From Hymenopellis radicata (Eukaryota; Basidiomycota; Agaricomycetes; Agaricales; Physalacriaceae): a stretch of 64,000 nucleotides of DNA. The position numbers were made by a program, and so were the translations under genes. The stretch spans positions 1 to 64,000 of the forward strand of contig JADNRX010000208.1 in NCBI GenBank assembly GCA_015501595.1. The letters are read 5' to 3'. Below the pieces are notes generated by a model. The model saw only the letters and a list, made by a program, of their open reading frames with translations. It was not told where the DNA came from and searched no databases. This document shows positions 49,103 through 60,914 of this stretch, one piece after another (within the stretch, counting starts at the first letter, position 1; each line of letters starts with the position of its first letter).

Positions 49103-49883
49103 ATGTTTATGTTTTCCCAATGTTCAGAATGTATTATAGCTTTTTTTGATCCTCCATCGAGAGCGTTCTGAGAACGCAAGCTATGCTTTGGGTCACAGGC
49201 TGCAGTATGACTTCCTCCCTACGAGAATCTTTTTGTTCCTTCTCATTCGTTTGTCGGGGCCTTCCTACTCATCGGTATGAGGTACTTAGGCGCTGTGAGT
49301 TTCGCGTTTCGTTCAGTCTAATATGCCCAAGCTCGTATAACTCTGCCTGCCTTGACGCCAAGTACGCTGGGAATCTCTCCTCTTTGATACTTAGCAATGG
49401 CGGTGTAAGTCGCACTGCCGCTTGATGGCCTCATATCGTCAAAAGGACATTCACCTTCCCACTACCTCGCCTGTCAACGTCTTGGAACACAGAGGTGGAT
49501 GATCGGAAAATCGAGCTCCGTCTCGTTCAAACGCGCTGTTTTACATATTTAAGAAAATACATCTTCAACTAATTCTACGCGACTTCCTCTGCTCCCTAGC
49601 TGTCAGTGTTGTGAACGCCATAATCCAAGTTCAAGAGATTCGGGAAACGCCGAACGTGTCATCATTCCCATTTCCCAAAAGAGGACACCCAGGGTCATGT
49701 GATTCGTCTCTCTCTTTATCCACAACCACGATCACAGAGCCTTTGTGGTCATATTCCATTGTATTCCCATTAAAGTAACTCGGTGAGTGGACTACTCGTG
49801 TTCCCGTGACTTCTGCTTGCTCGGTATATAATTTGCCGCGTCGTTTCTTTGTTACTCTCATTGTTCACTTTCTGACTACCGCC
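49103..49883. other. intergenic, no gene seen
   Basis: No recognisable coding or RNA gene. GGTATATAA at about 49822-49830, roughly 55 bases before the next start, is a plausible TATA element. Confidence 0.45.
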
Positions 49884-50867
49884 ATGGCAGAACAACCCAC
49901 TCCCTCTGGCGCTGTGCTGACTAATCATTTTCCTTCTGCCGAAACCACGATGAGCATCGAGCCCGAATCTTCACAACTGGGCACCAAACAACAGTCAGTC
50001 CGAATGCCATAATCGAATCGCATTGAGATCAAGGGAACGCATAGCTGGGACGATGTGTACAAACTCGAGCTCGAAAATTTCGACGACAACGGCAATGAAG
50101 GGGAAGTTTGGTCAGTCCCTCTGACTAGGATTCTCAGCCCTGTATTGATATGATGCAGGTTTGGTGAGGAAAGCGTCGAGAAAATGATCGACTGGGTGGT
50201 GGAAAATATCCCATCGAGCGAACCTTCGACAATATTAGAAGTCGGAAGTGGCAATGGCACCCTTCTATTCACTCTTTTAGAGGCCGGTTATAACGCGGCC
50301 ACACTGTCTGGGATCGATTACAGTGCAGATGCAGTGAAACTGGCCACGAATATCGCATCCACAAGGAACGCAGACGAAATTCATTTTAGTGCATGCGATT
50401 TTCTGAATGACAATCCGCCATTGCTCTCCCATATGGACCAATCGTCGCCGTTGGCGTGCTGGGATCTTCTATTGGACAAAGGAACGTACGATGCGATTGC
50501 ATTGGGAGAGAAAGATGAACAAAGGCGATCACCCGCATATCAGTATCCACAACGAGCTGCACGACTACTAAAAGATGGCGGATTCTTTCTCATTACCTGT
50601 ATGTCCGCCATTTGCACCATTTATGCTCCTTCTCGTAACTCATCTCGGCCAGCATGCAATTTTACAGAAGATGAGTTGAAAGCAAGTTTTGTGACCCCAG
50701 ACACTGGCTTCATTTATCAGTGAGTTTTCAGTTTCTGTTCAACAGTTCTTGTTCTATAACAGACCGATAGTTCGCGGATAAAACATCGCAGTTTTAGCTT
50801 TGGAGGCATCAGCGGCAGTGTGGTTTCCAGTGTGGCGTTCAAAAAAGTAGCTCCCACGAAGGAGTAG
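49884..50867 (+). CDS. EFM4: EFM4-like elongation factor lysine methyltransferase
   Basis: Exons 49884-49993, 50045-50110, 50159-50598, 50653-50719 and 50792-50867 join in frame. The start of the fold is LGTKQHWDDVYKLELENF, shared by EFM4/See1 proteins. Motif I (LEVGSGNGTLLF) binds S-adenosylmethionine; the later motif LLLDKGTYDAIAL and the C-terminal HFSFGGISGSVVSSVAFKK complete the family pattern. In yeast this enzyme methylates a lysine of elongation factor eEF1A in the cytosol. The first intron splits the His codon of KQHWDD. No break is seen. Confidence 0.88.
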
Positions 50868-51209
50868 CGGCGTTGAACAACAGTTCCATCCATTATACCA
50901 CGTAGTGGAGTCCGAAAAGTCACAGTACGTGTAGCTAGTCCTGGAAGTATTTCGTCAGTTGAAGTCTACTAGTACGATTGTTTCCAGACTCCGGTCCTCT
51001 AGTAGTTCAACACAAATATCAAGCTGAGCATCGGCACGCTTTGGCCCAAGGAGTACCGTGCGGCCACGAAGGACACACACACCACCCCAAGCTTCACCGA
51101 CGCCTCTCGAACACCTAAACATCGTAGTTCTTCCGTTGATGAGACGAAGTATTCCCATATCTGCGGTACAGTCTCTTTTGGAACATGCCGCCATAAGCAC
51201 TTCCGGAGG
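50868..51209. other. no confident gene
   Basis: A minus-strand frame (50955-51260) continues past the sirtuin relic but shows no recognisable domain. It may be further decayed sequence. Confidence 0.35.
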
Positions 51210-51760
51210 AGAGGTCAAATGTGCTCTATCGCCAATTTTGGTCGTTGTAGGACAGAACATTCGACGACTCCTGCTTTTGCGGTAGCGTCTTCCTTCCTAG
51301 AAGACTGGTCGCAGGAATTCATCTCGAGGTCCCCGACTTTCTCGAGATTGATGAGGACTCGCGGAACATGCTCGCCATTCCAGGTAACGAGTGCACGCTC
51401 AAGAAAGTACTGATGATAATCAAGAGGTGGGCTAGATCGACTGCGGACGGCTTTGGTGAATTCTGCGGGGAGCTGAAGAGGAAACATCAGATAAACTAAC
51501 GGTGACAGAGAGCAGGAACTTGCGTTTTCACCAAAGACGATGATATCCAGCTTGACAAGACCCCTGCACTTTTCGCAGTACACAATCTCATTCCACCTGT
51601 GATCCTTCATCGATCATCTTCTCCTACGGCTGACCAGTTTTGCTTCTGCGTAAAGCACCGGTATAGAAGCTTATGTGAAAACAGCAGCTTGAGCAAAGAG
51701 AAAAGATCGTCAGCCGGAATTGACCTAAATAGAGCACTTGGAGGGTGCGAACTGTGAATA
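51210..51760 (-). pseudogene. sirtuin (Sir2/Hst-type deacetylase) relic
   Basis: Reverse-strand pieces match NAD-dependent deacetylases in order but in different frames. LLKLLFSHKLLYRCFTQ (about 51660-51710) corresponds to the RCFTQNID region, KCRGLVKLDIIVFGE (about 51540-51590) to the zinc Cys pair and GLVKPDIVFFGE motif, and PRVLINLEKVGDLEM (about 51330-51370) to the C-terminal Rossmann strand. The NIDTLE motif is destroyed right after CFTQ. The GTSL motif region reads LLIIISTFLSVH and lies in another frame from its neighbours. No active enzyme can be made. Confidence 0.75.
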
Positions 51761-52705
51761 CTATGTTCAGCCTGACGCGTCGATGATGGAGGAGAATAAG
51801 CAGCAGCTCACGAGGAAGGGGATTTTACAGAAGAAAGTTATAAGGTTATAGCACCCTAATTCGAGCGCCGCATGTGTCCCAGTACGATAGCGAAAATCTC
51901 TATGGAGACCTCGTAGTCTATCCGTGATGCACATTTGAGCGGTGAGCTGCAAGTTTCAGAAACTAGGGACGAGAGGATTTCCTCCTTTCGCAGATGGGAA
52001 ACTTCCAGCTAAGAGGCCGAGTCACGCGCCATACCCGCTCGGCCACACTGCCTTGTGGCGTACTATTCCGAGTGTGCTCTCGGCCCCCAAGACTTACTGC
52101 GCTCATACAGGAGGCGATCTACGTGGACAAAATATACACGCTTTAGTTCCGAAAGCACGGCCGTTCTTGGTAGTTTCGCAAACTCAACTTGTGTGAATCA
52201 CTCACGTTGGGAGATTAGGACATCGTCCATCATATTCCTAACGGGCCCAGTATCAATACCGCGTACATGCGCAGTGGAGAGAGAAAACGTACACATGACG
52301 AGACATGCTGAAAGAGTCTATTAACAGCGGAGGGCAACAGTGCAGGGCGAGCAAAGTCAGAAAGGCCGGTTAACTTTAGGCGTCGGCGGCGGGACATTGA
52401 CGACGTTGACGTTCACGAACAATCTGAATATTTCTGGCAGTGGTAGGATCAGCTGCTACGACGCGCAATGACGGGCATGGTAGTGGCAAAGTTGTGGTAT
52501 AATATAAAGCTGTCTAAGGTGATGTAAGTCTTGAAGACGAAGACTAAGGCCGTTGCGGTGTCAAAGAATTGAAGTGTGTCCAGGATATCCGATGTCTTAA
52601 CCAAAAGTACATATTACACATAGAGAGTAGATTACAGATCTGGCCGAGGAACATTAGAAAGTAGTCTTTGAGTAGTTGAAGGCGACACACCATGTAGGAG
52701 GACGC
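51761..52705. other. intergenic, no gene seen
   Basis: Only short overlapping frames without recognisable domains on either strand. Confidence 0.45.
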
Positions 52706-53199
52706 CTAAGCAGTAGGATCATGCAAGACAGCAAGTAGGTATTTATCGTCTGACAATGGTTAAGAAACAGTCAAAGCCTTAGAGGCACTGCTCACCAGGC
52801 GATATCAAAATTTCGTGTCGACGCGTTCTTATCCGCATGAATTTGACCTCATCCTGGCCAATGGTCATGAACATCCTTTGCATACAAAGGACAACTGACC
52901 TCTTCGCCAACCTCCTCCATGCCATCCCGCACGCTGTCGACGATCCGTGCTATTACTGCTGCATATTTGCGCCCTGCGTCGCCGTCGAAAATAACGCCAG
53001 AAGAGCGGATAATGGACACGCCCCCGCCGAGATGGTGTGGATGGGCGAGCAGTATGTAGCCCAGTACCGAGCGGTGCGTCGAGAGCAGCGCCAACGTCTG
53101 CCAGAGTTCCGGTGAGATTTCCGCTGTCGGCGCTGTGTTGGTCGCGGCGCTCGAGCTCGTCGCGATGAACGACGTTCGTGCGGTCGCCGTGTCCGCCAT
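52706..53199 (-). CDS. roadblock/LC7-family protein (dynein light chain roadblock type)
   Basis: Exons 53199-52900, 52853-52796 and 52749-52706 join in frame to 133 residues. The N-terminal 30 residues are Ala/Thr-rich and disordered. The conserved fold follows: VLGYILLAHPH, IIRSSGVIFDGDAGRKYAAV, ARIVDSVRDGM, then DEVKFMRIRTRRHEILISP and DDKYLLAVLHDP. Roadblock light chains bind the intermediate chain of cytoplasmic dynein and help cargo attachment; related folds occur in Ragulator and MglB. The RTRRHEILISPDDKYLL end fits the dynein subunit best. The short last exons explain why a single open frame misses the C-terminus. Confidence 0.88.
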
Positions 53200-54514
53200 G
53201 GTTCAAAGCAAAGACCACATCGAATGGCTCGCGTGCAACTCGCGTGCTGCTCTGATGCGTGATGGCCGCGCTGTTCGCCGAGGGATCCCGGCAGGTCGGC
53301 TGAGTTATCACCAACAGCGACCACGAGACCATCGCGTAGCGGTTCACCTCGAGGGCATTCACGTTAGCGACGTGTCCCCCGAAGACTACTACACCAATAA
53401 CTTGCCCTCGCTTTCAATCTTCTGGGGTACTTAAGAGAGTATTGTGTTGATTATTCCGTGGCTAGCGCGCTCTTTAGCGCGATCCCCTCGAGTATGCCTT
53501 GGGCTACAGCCGTGGTGAAATGGATGCGCTGCTTGAGACCAAGAAATCATTAAATATCACCCACCGACCACAACCTCGTCTGAATTGAGAGCACTCTCAA
53601 TCAGCCTCTCTGGCTAACTTGGTTTTGGAATCGGCCGAAGCTGGTTCTTCGATGTCCTCAACCTCGAGCCTCTATAAGTGAAGTGATTGTCCTTCACATT
53701 TATCCGGTTACTAAGGGTAGCATGATACGGATCCCGGATTACTTCTGAATAAAAGGCTTAGGAAAACGATAGTTGTGACTTGTGTTTCCGCTCTCTGCCA
53801 AATACAACGATCGAGTGGCCGTCCCCATCCAGCATTTCCTCGCCATCATCCGACGACGGTGACGTTGAGACTGCAATCTCAAGGACTACGCTCTTACTTA
53901 CGCCACCGGCTAGCCATTCGCAAGCTCACGTAGCTTCGGAGTTGCGATATCGAGAAGTGAACTAATCGGGGTTGAAGCCGCTTCGTGTGTTGTTCGTGTG
54001 GTCCTGTACTCCATATGTTCTCGCGCAGCACCTAATTCAGCTGAACGTGCCCGCCCGACCGTGAACAGAGTCATATTTCGGACCCGTTCTGAGGGAAGAA
54101 AATCCGTGTTCTCGGGCACTCGTGGTTGCCTCGAGGATATCCGGACCCGCTGGCCTAAAGCAGACAAAAGGCTGTAAAATGAACCAGTTGGCCATCAGAT
54201 CATGCGCACAAAATGAGGCATAACAGCTAGATCTTGAAAGATAGGACCCACAACTCATAACGGTAAGATCGATAGAGAACAATGAGTCCTAATAGGGCCT
54301 GTTGGGCCTCAGAATTCAGGAAGCAAGGTCGATATGTGGGTGAACACTTGCTTCTGAATCCGCTGCTCTAGAAATCTCCGTCGGCTCCGCTCTTAGCATC
54401 TGCATTTTTGACTTAGTCGTAGCAGACTAAGTATTGTCTTCTTCGTTAATTCAAAAGATCTATTTGCAAAGCAGCGGCGAAAGCAAAACAACACGACATG
54501 CGAGGTACGGATAG
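53200..54514. other. intergenic, no gene seen
   Basis: The reverse-strand frames opposite and beyond the roadblock gene are antisense shadows. From 53430 to 54514 I find no domain or RNA gene. Confidence 0.45.
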
Positions 54515-55800
54515 TTAACAGAATGGTATCAATTTCAAGAACTTGTCCCAGGGGCCTACCCTTTCAACGCGTTTGTCTGGTAAGTCCAGACTCTCTTGTT
54601 TCACAAGCAGACCGTTTAACCACTCGGCATCCTTGGAGGCTATGAAAGACTCAAGGCTGTCCAAAGATTGCGCCATTGTTGGCCGATCGGATGGATCCGT
54701 GGCAGTCATGGAAAGAAAGAGCGGCTTAAAGTCCTCTAGGCCCAACAAAGTGTCGGAGTCGTCGGACTAGGTTGATTGTAAGCGACGAATAGAAGGGCTA
54801 GAGACGACAGAAGTACCTCACAAAGTCCCAGAAAGGTAGCCCCCACGTTATATACATCTAGTGGAAATGGATTGAACGGCGCGCCGCGCGAATGCCATTC
54901 TGGAGAGGTTTTGATCTGGCAGAATGCGCCTTTCGTAAGCGCGTATTGCTTTCCTTGTGGATAGCTTAAGGCGCCTTCAAAATCGGTAAGATAATACCGA
55001 ACGGGTGTCGCCACTCGACAACGCATTATGTGTGGCGCCATTGTCTGCAGGCCATCGGTGGTACGTGGTCTGGCCCAATGATAGCCCTGAGGATAGACTT
55101 CAGTACAGTCCATCAAGAAATTCGTGGTACACGCATCTCTATGGTAGTGAGATGAGAAGGAGAATTTTCAGAAATGCGCCGCGCACCCATGAGCGATATT
55201 CTGTTCGTGCATGAAGGCCAATCCCTGACAGTCCCCAGTAAGCTACGTAACGGACAGAGAAAAAGAAATTTACTTGGAAGATCTGTCGACAAGCTTCCGC
55301 GAATTCTTTCCGACAGTGAAACTGTGGACGACTGAAGATTTGCATGAAGGGCAGGACGATGAATACATGATCGTCATTTGGGATGGGAAACGAGTCAAGT
55401 AATGGAATAGCGTGATTCTTAGGGTCTGAGGAGAGCTCGGGATTGTTAAGGTGCCTCAACATTGCGTAGTCGGAATTCTTCGCTCGCTTGATAACTACCT
55501 TGCAACCATCCAGATGGCGGGTCGCGTCGAGCAGGAAACCTTGCTGTGGCCGATGAGAAAGAAGAATTGAGGCATATGGGCACTTACGAACGAAGCCACT
55601 TCGTCTTCGAAGTCCGTACCGAGTATGATTGACCATTTAGCTCGCGTCTTGTTCTCAGGCAGCAGGCGGGCAGGGACCCAATCAGGTTGATAACGCGGCC
55701 GAAGTAGGTATCCATGCTGTAAGAGATAGTTGTAATGCTGTACCCAGAACATCTCGGAAGGGCGTTCCTCCCTCTCACGGAGAGGATCCAACCGAGGCAT
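54515..55800 (-). CDS. fungal protein kinase-like protein, divergent
   Basis: Five exons (55800-55588, 55543-55274, 55224-55187, 55138-54817, 54766-54515) give a continuous 364-residue protein. It has an N-terminal extension (MFWVQHYNYLLQHGYLLRPR) and a VVIKRAK strand with the ATP-binding Lys. A hinge-like FIVLPFMQIF is followed by a catalytic-loop block, LAFMHEQNIAHGDACTTNFL, in which HGD replaces the canonical HRD and the Asn is kept. LTDFEGAL resembles a DFG segment (DFE here), and the C-terminal lobe has FNPFPLDVYNVGATFLGL and ATDPSDRPTM. Such proteins are abundant in mushrooms; the altered DFG and missing Gly-rich loop make weak or absent activity possible. A truncated relative lies at 40603-40868. 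Confidence 0.82.
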
Positions 55801-56029
55801 AGTGGAAGTGTGATGATAGTCAGAAAGGAAGAATGACCGGCAAACACCGGACTCGATCAACCTTTCCTTTGTTCAGCCCTGCATATTGATGACTCTACAT
55901 ACCCCCAAAATATCTATCAATTCGGTTTGGTTTGTTTCTACGGCCTTCCATAAATATGGTCCGCCAACAGGGCGTTTGGAAGCCACTTCACCCCATCTGC
56001 CTCATAGCTGCTGATTTTTCCTGGCCAAC

Positions 56030-57349
56030 GATGACTGAGTTGTCAAACAAAGACCTCGCTCTTTCGTTATACAGCAGTCTTGCTTCCTTACAGACTGCTG
56101 TAGACCAGGACTGCACCGGCTGCTTCACACTTATTGAGAAGGGTGAATTCATGTCTGCTACGGCCACGTAGGTTCCCATGAACCTCTACACATCTGCTAT
56201 CCTGGAATGACGCCTCATTTAGAGAAATGCGAAACCTCGAGATCATGGTCAGTGACTCCATGACGCTCAAGGGCCAAATCAAGAAGATCCTGGCAGATTT
56301 GCCCACTCTCCTAAGCAAGGGGCGCCGGGCCGTACGATCTCACAACACGACAATCGCCATTACTCTAGCCGCCGTCGAAGCTGCATACGAAAGTCTGAAG
56401 GACCGGTACCGGGTAAGCACTTCTTTATGAGCAGATAGTTATGATCCAGATTCAACATATTCATTAGACATTGTCTGGACACGATTTTGTCCCAGATTTA
56501 CCGCAAGGACAAGCACAGAGGCTGCCTCAGGCGTCCCAGCCACAAAATGTGTCGGCTAATCACCAGAATCCAGGTTATCCTCGCTCGTCCATGCAATCCC
56601 AAGAGTCCGATATCGTGTTCCGTAGGGCATCAGATGACTCTGATACATACCAAGCGCCTCGGTACTCGATGCCTGGCAAGTACGTAGAAGTCTTGCATCA
56701 GGTTTGAATACACTCCATAACATTCTTCTGGCCCTCCGTCTCGCAGTACGTATCGCACGACCCCCAGCAACACTTACCAGTCTCCCGCGCATTTGCATGC
56801 ACCAGCAGGCCCCGGCCGCGGTTACAGCTCCCCTCATCTTCCGCTCCCCACATCTGCTGGAAGCCAACACCCTAGCATGTATTCCCAGCATACATCCCAA
56901 CGACCTGCGCAGTATGCTGCAGCGTATACTGTGCCTCATCTCTGGGCCAGCTGGAAGTCCCTATGGACAACCACAAGGATATCACGGAGTTCCAGGCTTG
57001 TAAGTGTTCTGATAGACGATGTCCTTGAAGCTGCTCATATGTTGTACAGATATGCGCAGCAACAGCCGTCTACCGCGTCCGTAGGAACAGTCTACCCTGG
57101 TCAGCCTCAGCAGCATATGTACGTCTGCTTCTGCTTTTTTGACAGTCGCGAGAGATTGATCTCCGCCAAAGGTACGGCTATGGCTCTGGGGCATATACTC
57201 CCACAAAAGCTGCAGCGTCTGCGGCTACGCTCTATAACGCCCAGCAGCAGCAGAAGTGAATTCCTAGCTTCTGCTCTTTCTCCTGTACTGATGTCCCCAA
57301 TAGTCAGCAATACTACCAGAATCCCTATTATCCGTCTGGTCAACAGTAA
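56030..57349 (+). CDS. disordered Gln/Tyr/Pro-rich protein with helical N-terminus
   Basis: The first exons encode a helical domain (MTELSNKDLALSLYSSLASL, then EMRNLEIMVSDSM and KKILADLPTLLSKGRRAV). The remainder is low-complexity: SGHDFVPDLPQGQ, SQHTSQRPAQYAAAY, GSPYGQPQGYHGVPG, VYPGQPQQHMYGYGSG, ending QQYYQNPYYPSGQQ at 57349. Small introns interrupt it (for example 56170-56221, about 56410-56465 and 57002-57050). The frame between PAQYAAAYTVPHL and GSPYGQ (about 56925-56950) does not connect as read. An upstream ATG at 55956 is an alternative start. I recognise no named family; a condensate- or RNA-associated role would be speculation. Confidence 0.5.
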
Positions 57350-57753
57350 GTGTCGGTTAGTACTATGTTTCCAAACTTTGCTCTAGCTCTCGTATCGCTA
57401 CTTCTTATGCTTTCTGTATCACGATCCTAACGTTTCCTCGCACTGTCTTGCTTTCGTAGTGTAACAATATACATCTTTTCATGAAGGCTCGGTGCGTCTC
57501 CTCTGCAGGTCAACGTTGAAAAGAGTTCTCCCATCCCGATTTCCGTAGACAATGAAAACCGTGGGGTAGTGAAGACTTGAAAGGGAAGTACAACGTAAGT
57601 CGGATTTTCATTTCGCTTCATACGAGAATCAATTCGGGGCATGGAGTCACAAAGTGTCGGGAGACGACCAGATGCTCTTGGAAGTCGAAGGGAGAGAGTT
57701 TCTGTTTCCTCGCCACAGAGTGCAAACTGTTGTTGCGATACAGCGCGCGAGAA
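57350..57753. other. no gene seen
   Basis: 3' region of the Q/Y-rich gene and of the converging galactanase relic. No domain is found. Confidence 0.45.
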
Positions 57754-58939
57754 CTAGCTAGAGAACATAGACATAGAAGTACGGGCCTTGCCAGAGCCGT
57801 CTACCAAAAGGTTATCTGCGCAACTCGAACCCAAGCCTGGAAGAGATAAGACCCAGAACGTCTGGCAACAATTATTCGAGAGACGTACCGGCATTTCCAA
57901 TCCATCCCGGTTCCCAATATACGAAGCCGGTACCGTGAGCATCACGTCCTAAGAGAGATAATTGCCACGTTCGGATGGCAATAGAGAGGAAGGTTTGAAG
58001 CCACCTTTCCATAAAGAGAAACTACGTTCGTCAGACTGGACTTGAGGGCGGAAAGCGTCGCGCCCGCGTCGTAGAATGGGTACATGGAGAAACCCATGAC
58101 ATCGACATCACCAGTGGCCAGTTGCCCAGCAATGAAGATTTGCTGGAAGAAGGATTGCACCGCGCTTTTGTTCCATCCGTTGGCGATATGGATGACAGTC
58201 TTGGTCGACGGCGACACTGTCCGCACAGCACTGACGGCCGAGTGCAATAGTTGAGAAAGCGGCGAATAGCCGTTTACAGAAATTCGGCCTGTTGGCCAGA
58301 GCATTCCATCGTTCACCTCGTTTCCGACCTAGGAGTAGAATTTTGAGTGTGAGAAGGACGGCGACCAGCAGGAGCACACACTTGAATAAAGTTAGGCGTG
58401 ATGCCGGCGTCAACGAAGGTCTGAACAACGTTCAGAGTGTAACTGCCGTAGAGGCGATCAGATGATTCAAGCATCATGAATACGTGTCGGACACATACGT
58501 GTATATCTGCGTGTTCAAGCTGGACAGAGATGTGCTCCATCCCGATGGTATGCCTTGTTTTCCGGGGTCAGCCCTTTGAGTTACATTCATCTCAGTAGAG
58601 ACGCACGCAAGGGATATTCGGAACCTACATCTATGTATCACTGTAGTGGAGATCGACCATGATGGACATGCCAGCAGCCTTGGCACGGCGAGCCAATGCT
58701 ACGCCATAGTTGAGATTATAATCCGAGCTGTTGGATACCCATATCCTGATACGGGCCAAATTCGCGCCATGGCTTGTCAAAATTGTTTCAAAGGGTTTTG
58801 TGGAGCCATCCGAGTAAGTTTGACCGCTCGCCTCCAGAATAGCCAGGGACGATATGTCGGCACCGCGATAGGTGATCGCGAAGACGTTGGTCAAAGGAGC
58901 CAAAAGCGAGAAGAATAGCACCGCAAGGACGTTCTTCAT
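57754..58939 (-). pseudogene. GH53 endo-beta-1,4-galactanase, broken
   Basis: The gene starts with a signal peptide (MKNVLAVLFFSLLAPLTNVFA) and the GH53 start ITYRGADISS. It continues with GANLARIRIWVS, MVDLHYSDT, DPGKQGIPSGWS, and VGNEVNDGMLWPTGR with the acid/base Glu. GDVDVMGFSMYPFYD follows, and finally GFVYWEPGWIGNAG and GLGSSCADNLLVDGSGKA. Two defects are visible. After SDT the frame meets TAG where the family has Trp. The segment between NVVSLYGK and DAHGTG, which in GH53 carries the nucleophile Glu (the V-V-E-T-x-W-P region, about 45 residues), is replaced by about 55 intron-like bases. The enzyme would cleave galactan side chains of pectin outside the cell, but this copy cannot. Confidence 0.8.
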
Positions 58940-59343
58940 TCTGAACCTGGGTCTGAGCAAGTGAGATTCCGTTCTTTATAAGGGCACATTAACTGCAGGC
59001 CAAGATTATCCGTTGGAAACAGCGAGAAAGTCATACGAGTCTGATACGACAGATGGCAAACACAGAGATCATCGTACTCGTCGCCAAGTCTTATTCGTTG
59101 GCGTTGGAGGATCTTCCTCATCAGGAGACGACCTAAGCAGAAGATAGTCTGGTGATTCGCCAGGCAAGTCCAACAAGTCCCATACGGTATTTCCTCTTCG
59201 TCGCCCCGTGACATGAACGACGGGGCCGGAAGTGTATCATGTCTATTCAGGACAGGACAGGACACGGCTTTGGCTTGACTGGCGTTGCCTCCACAAGCAA
59301 TACCATCCTTACCGCCTGGTGACCCAGGATCGACGGCGCGCGC
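58940..59343. other. intergenic, no gene seen
   Basis: No recognisable gene; the galactanase 5' flank lies here. Confidence 0.45.
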
Positions 59344-60060
59344 TTAAGCGTATGCTGACTTCGCCAGTGAGAAGGCATTATAGTTTTCTTTTGGTTTCAA
59401 TTCAACTAAGCCTTCTGATTTAAAGAAATCGGAGGCTGTGGGAATCCGCTGGGCGCGCCTTTCGTCGTAGACGGTAACGTCCATGCCCATCTTACCGCAG
59501 GAAGGATCGCGTCTACTATGCGTGTCGTTGAACGATATTGGGCATTTAAGGTATGAGTCGGCGACCCCTGCGCTGTCGGCCGCGTCCGAGGGCCATTCAG
59601 AAAATGCGTCGACCTACGCGATGTTCAGTTGTTAGGTACAATCCACGGCAGCTATACCGAATGAACACACAAATTTCTGGTATGACTTGGCCTCCGACGC
59701 TTTTGCCATCGACTTGAGCGTCTTGATGCGCGAGGCGGGAATTTCCGCCGCCTTGTATTCCTCGAGAGTCTCTGGGTTCCATGGTAGAAAGTTGTCGAGG
59801 AAGGTTTGGACTGGCATGGACCGATATAGTGCCCACGGGTCTCCTTGACAAGCTCTGTATATTTGTCGAACATGCTTTTGTCTTTAATAGCGCTGGCGTA
59901 CACGTTATAACCGGCAACTTTCTTAGCGATGGGGGTGCTTTTGGCGGCCTGGGCCTCCAGTAGAGGGGTTGTATTAGTGGAAGTAGTTCTTCCGCTAGGA
60001 GGAGTGTCTGCGGACGACGACGCTGAGTGAGTTGACGCAAGAGTGAATGTGAGGAGTGCG
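59344..60060 (-). pseudogene. N-terminal fragment of a FunK1-like fungal kinase family gene
   Basis: Reverse-strand translation gives a Ser/Thr-rich start, VAGYNVYASAIKDKSMFDKY and GHYIGP, then, in a different frame, MPVQTFLDNFLPW. The GPMP...FLD.FLP signature is common at the N-terminus of FunK1-associated mushroom proteins. A further exon (about 59344-59615) has the matching NDTHSRRDPSCGKMGMDVTV and a KSEGLVELKPKENYNAF block before a stop. The kinase domain expected downstream is absent, so this is a truncated gene. The frame break at 59818-59819 would be mended by one extra base. Confidence 0.55.
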
Positions 60061-60184
60061 AATCAATTATAAGGTGATGGTAGCGAAGCAATTAGTACAT
60101 GTCCCACAAATACACTGCAAGGTAATGAGCAAGCGAAGTTTCATTAGGACTGTGAAACGCACCGATAGCAAAAATAAGATAGTG

Positions 60185-60540
60185 TTACCGTCGCCCGTCC
60201 ATCTTTTCGATCAGGTCCTTTGCCTCGTTGATTTTGCTCGCAAGATATGGTGAGCCGCCTCTGTCGGGGTGGTTGGCCAGCATGATATGGCGGTGGGCAT
60301 CTTTCAGTTTGTTGCGCAGCAAAGGGCCGTCTCTGTCAAAGATGGGCAAATGCATGTCAAAGGAGGAACAAGGACGTACTTGAGGCCAAGGATCGCAATG
60401 GCTTCCTTTCGATCCATTTTGGCTTTGAACCCGCCCTTGACCCATTGTTCGGCTGCCCCTGCCCCAGCACGACGGAGAATCGCCCGCCCAGCGAGGGCGA
60501 CGGTGATGGCGCCAATACCGAATGCTAGAGGTGTCGACAT
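60185..60540 (-). CDS. PAM18: mitochondrial import motor J-protein Tim14/Pam18
   Basis: Two exons (60540-60380, 60332-60185) give 102 residues. The N-terminal hydrophobic segment ([20 protein letters not shown]) anchors it in the mitochondrial inner membrane. [18 protein letters not shown] leads into the J domain with [20 protein letters not shown], whose HPD triad stimulates mtHsp70 ATPase, and [13 protein letters not shown] at the end. It acts in the TIM23-associated PAM motor that pulls proteins into the matrix. Length and ending are typical of fungal Tim14. Confidence 0.95.
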
Positions 60541-60914
60541 GAACGACGATGATGGTCGATGGCAGGCTTTGGACGATCACGTGCAGCCTGCGCCTTGCTT
60601 GCGCTCCTGCGAATTTAACCTCACAAAATGTGATACGTGTTCAACGTTCAACACCCCCTGTCAAGATGTGTCCTCCCTTTCTGCAGATAATTCGCCATTT
60701 CTCAGAAAACGAAGACAATAATGACTGGTACATATTCTCTAACACCCGAGTATGCAGGCATCTTACGTTCTGGATAAAGTACACGGGAAGCGCAACGAGG
60801 AACGGGTTGAAGGAAAGAAATGGCCGTGATGCATTGCACCGGGTGATTTATATAGTATTCATTTTGAAAAGTATGACAAACAAGCAAGGTTCTCGGCTGG
60901 CGCTTCCCACATCC

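Noticed and set aside
52849..53434. Long plus- and minus-strand frames overlapping the roadblock gene
   Set aside because: They are antisense or out-of-frame shadows; only the spliced minus-strand frame gives a known fold.
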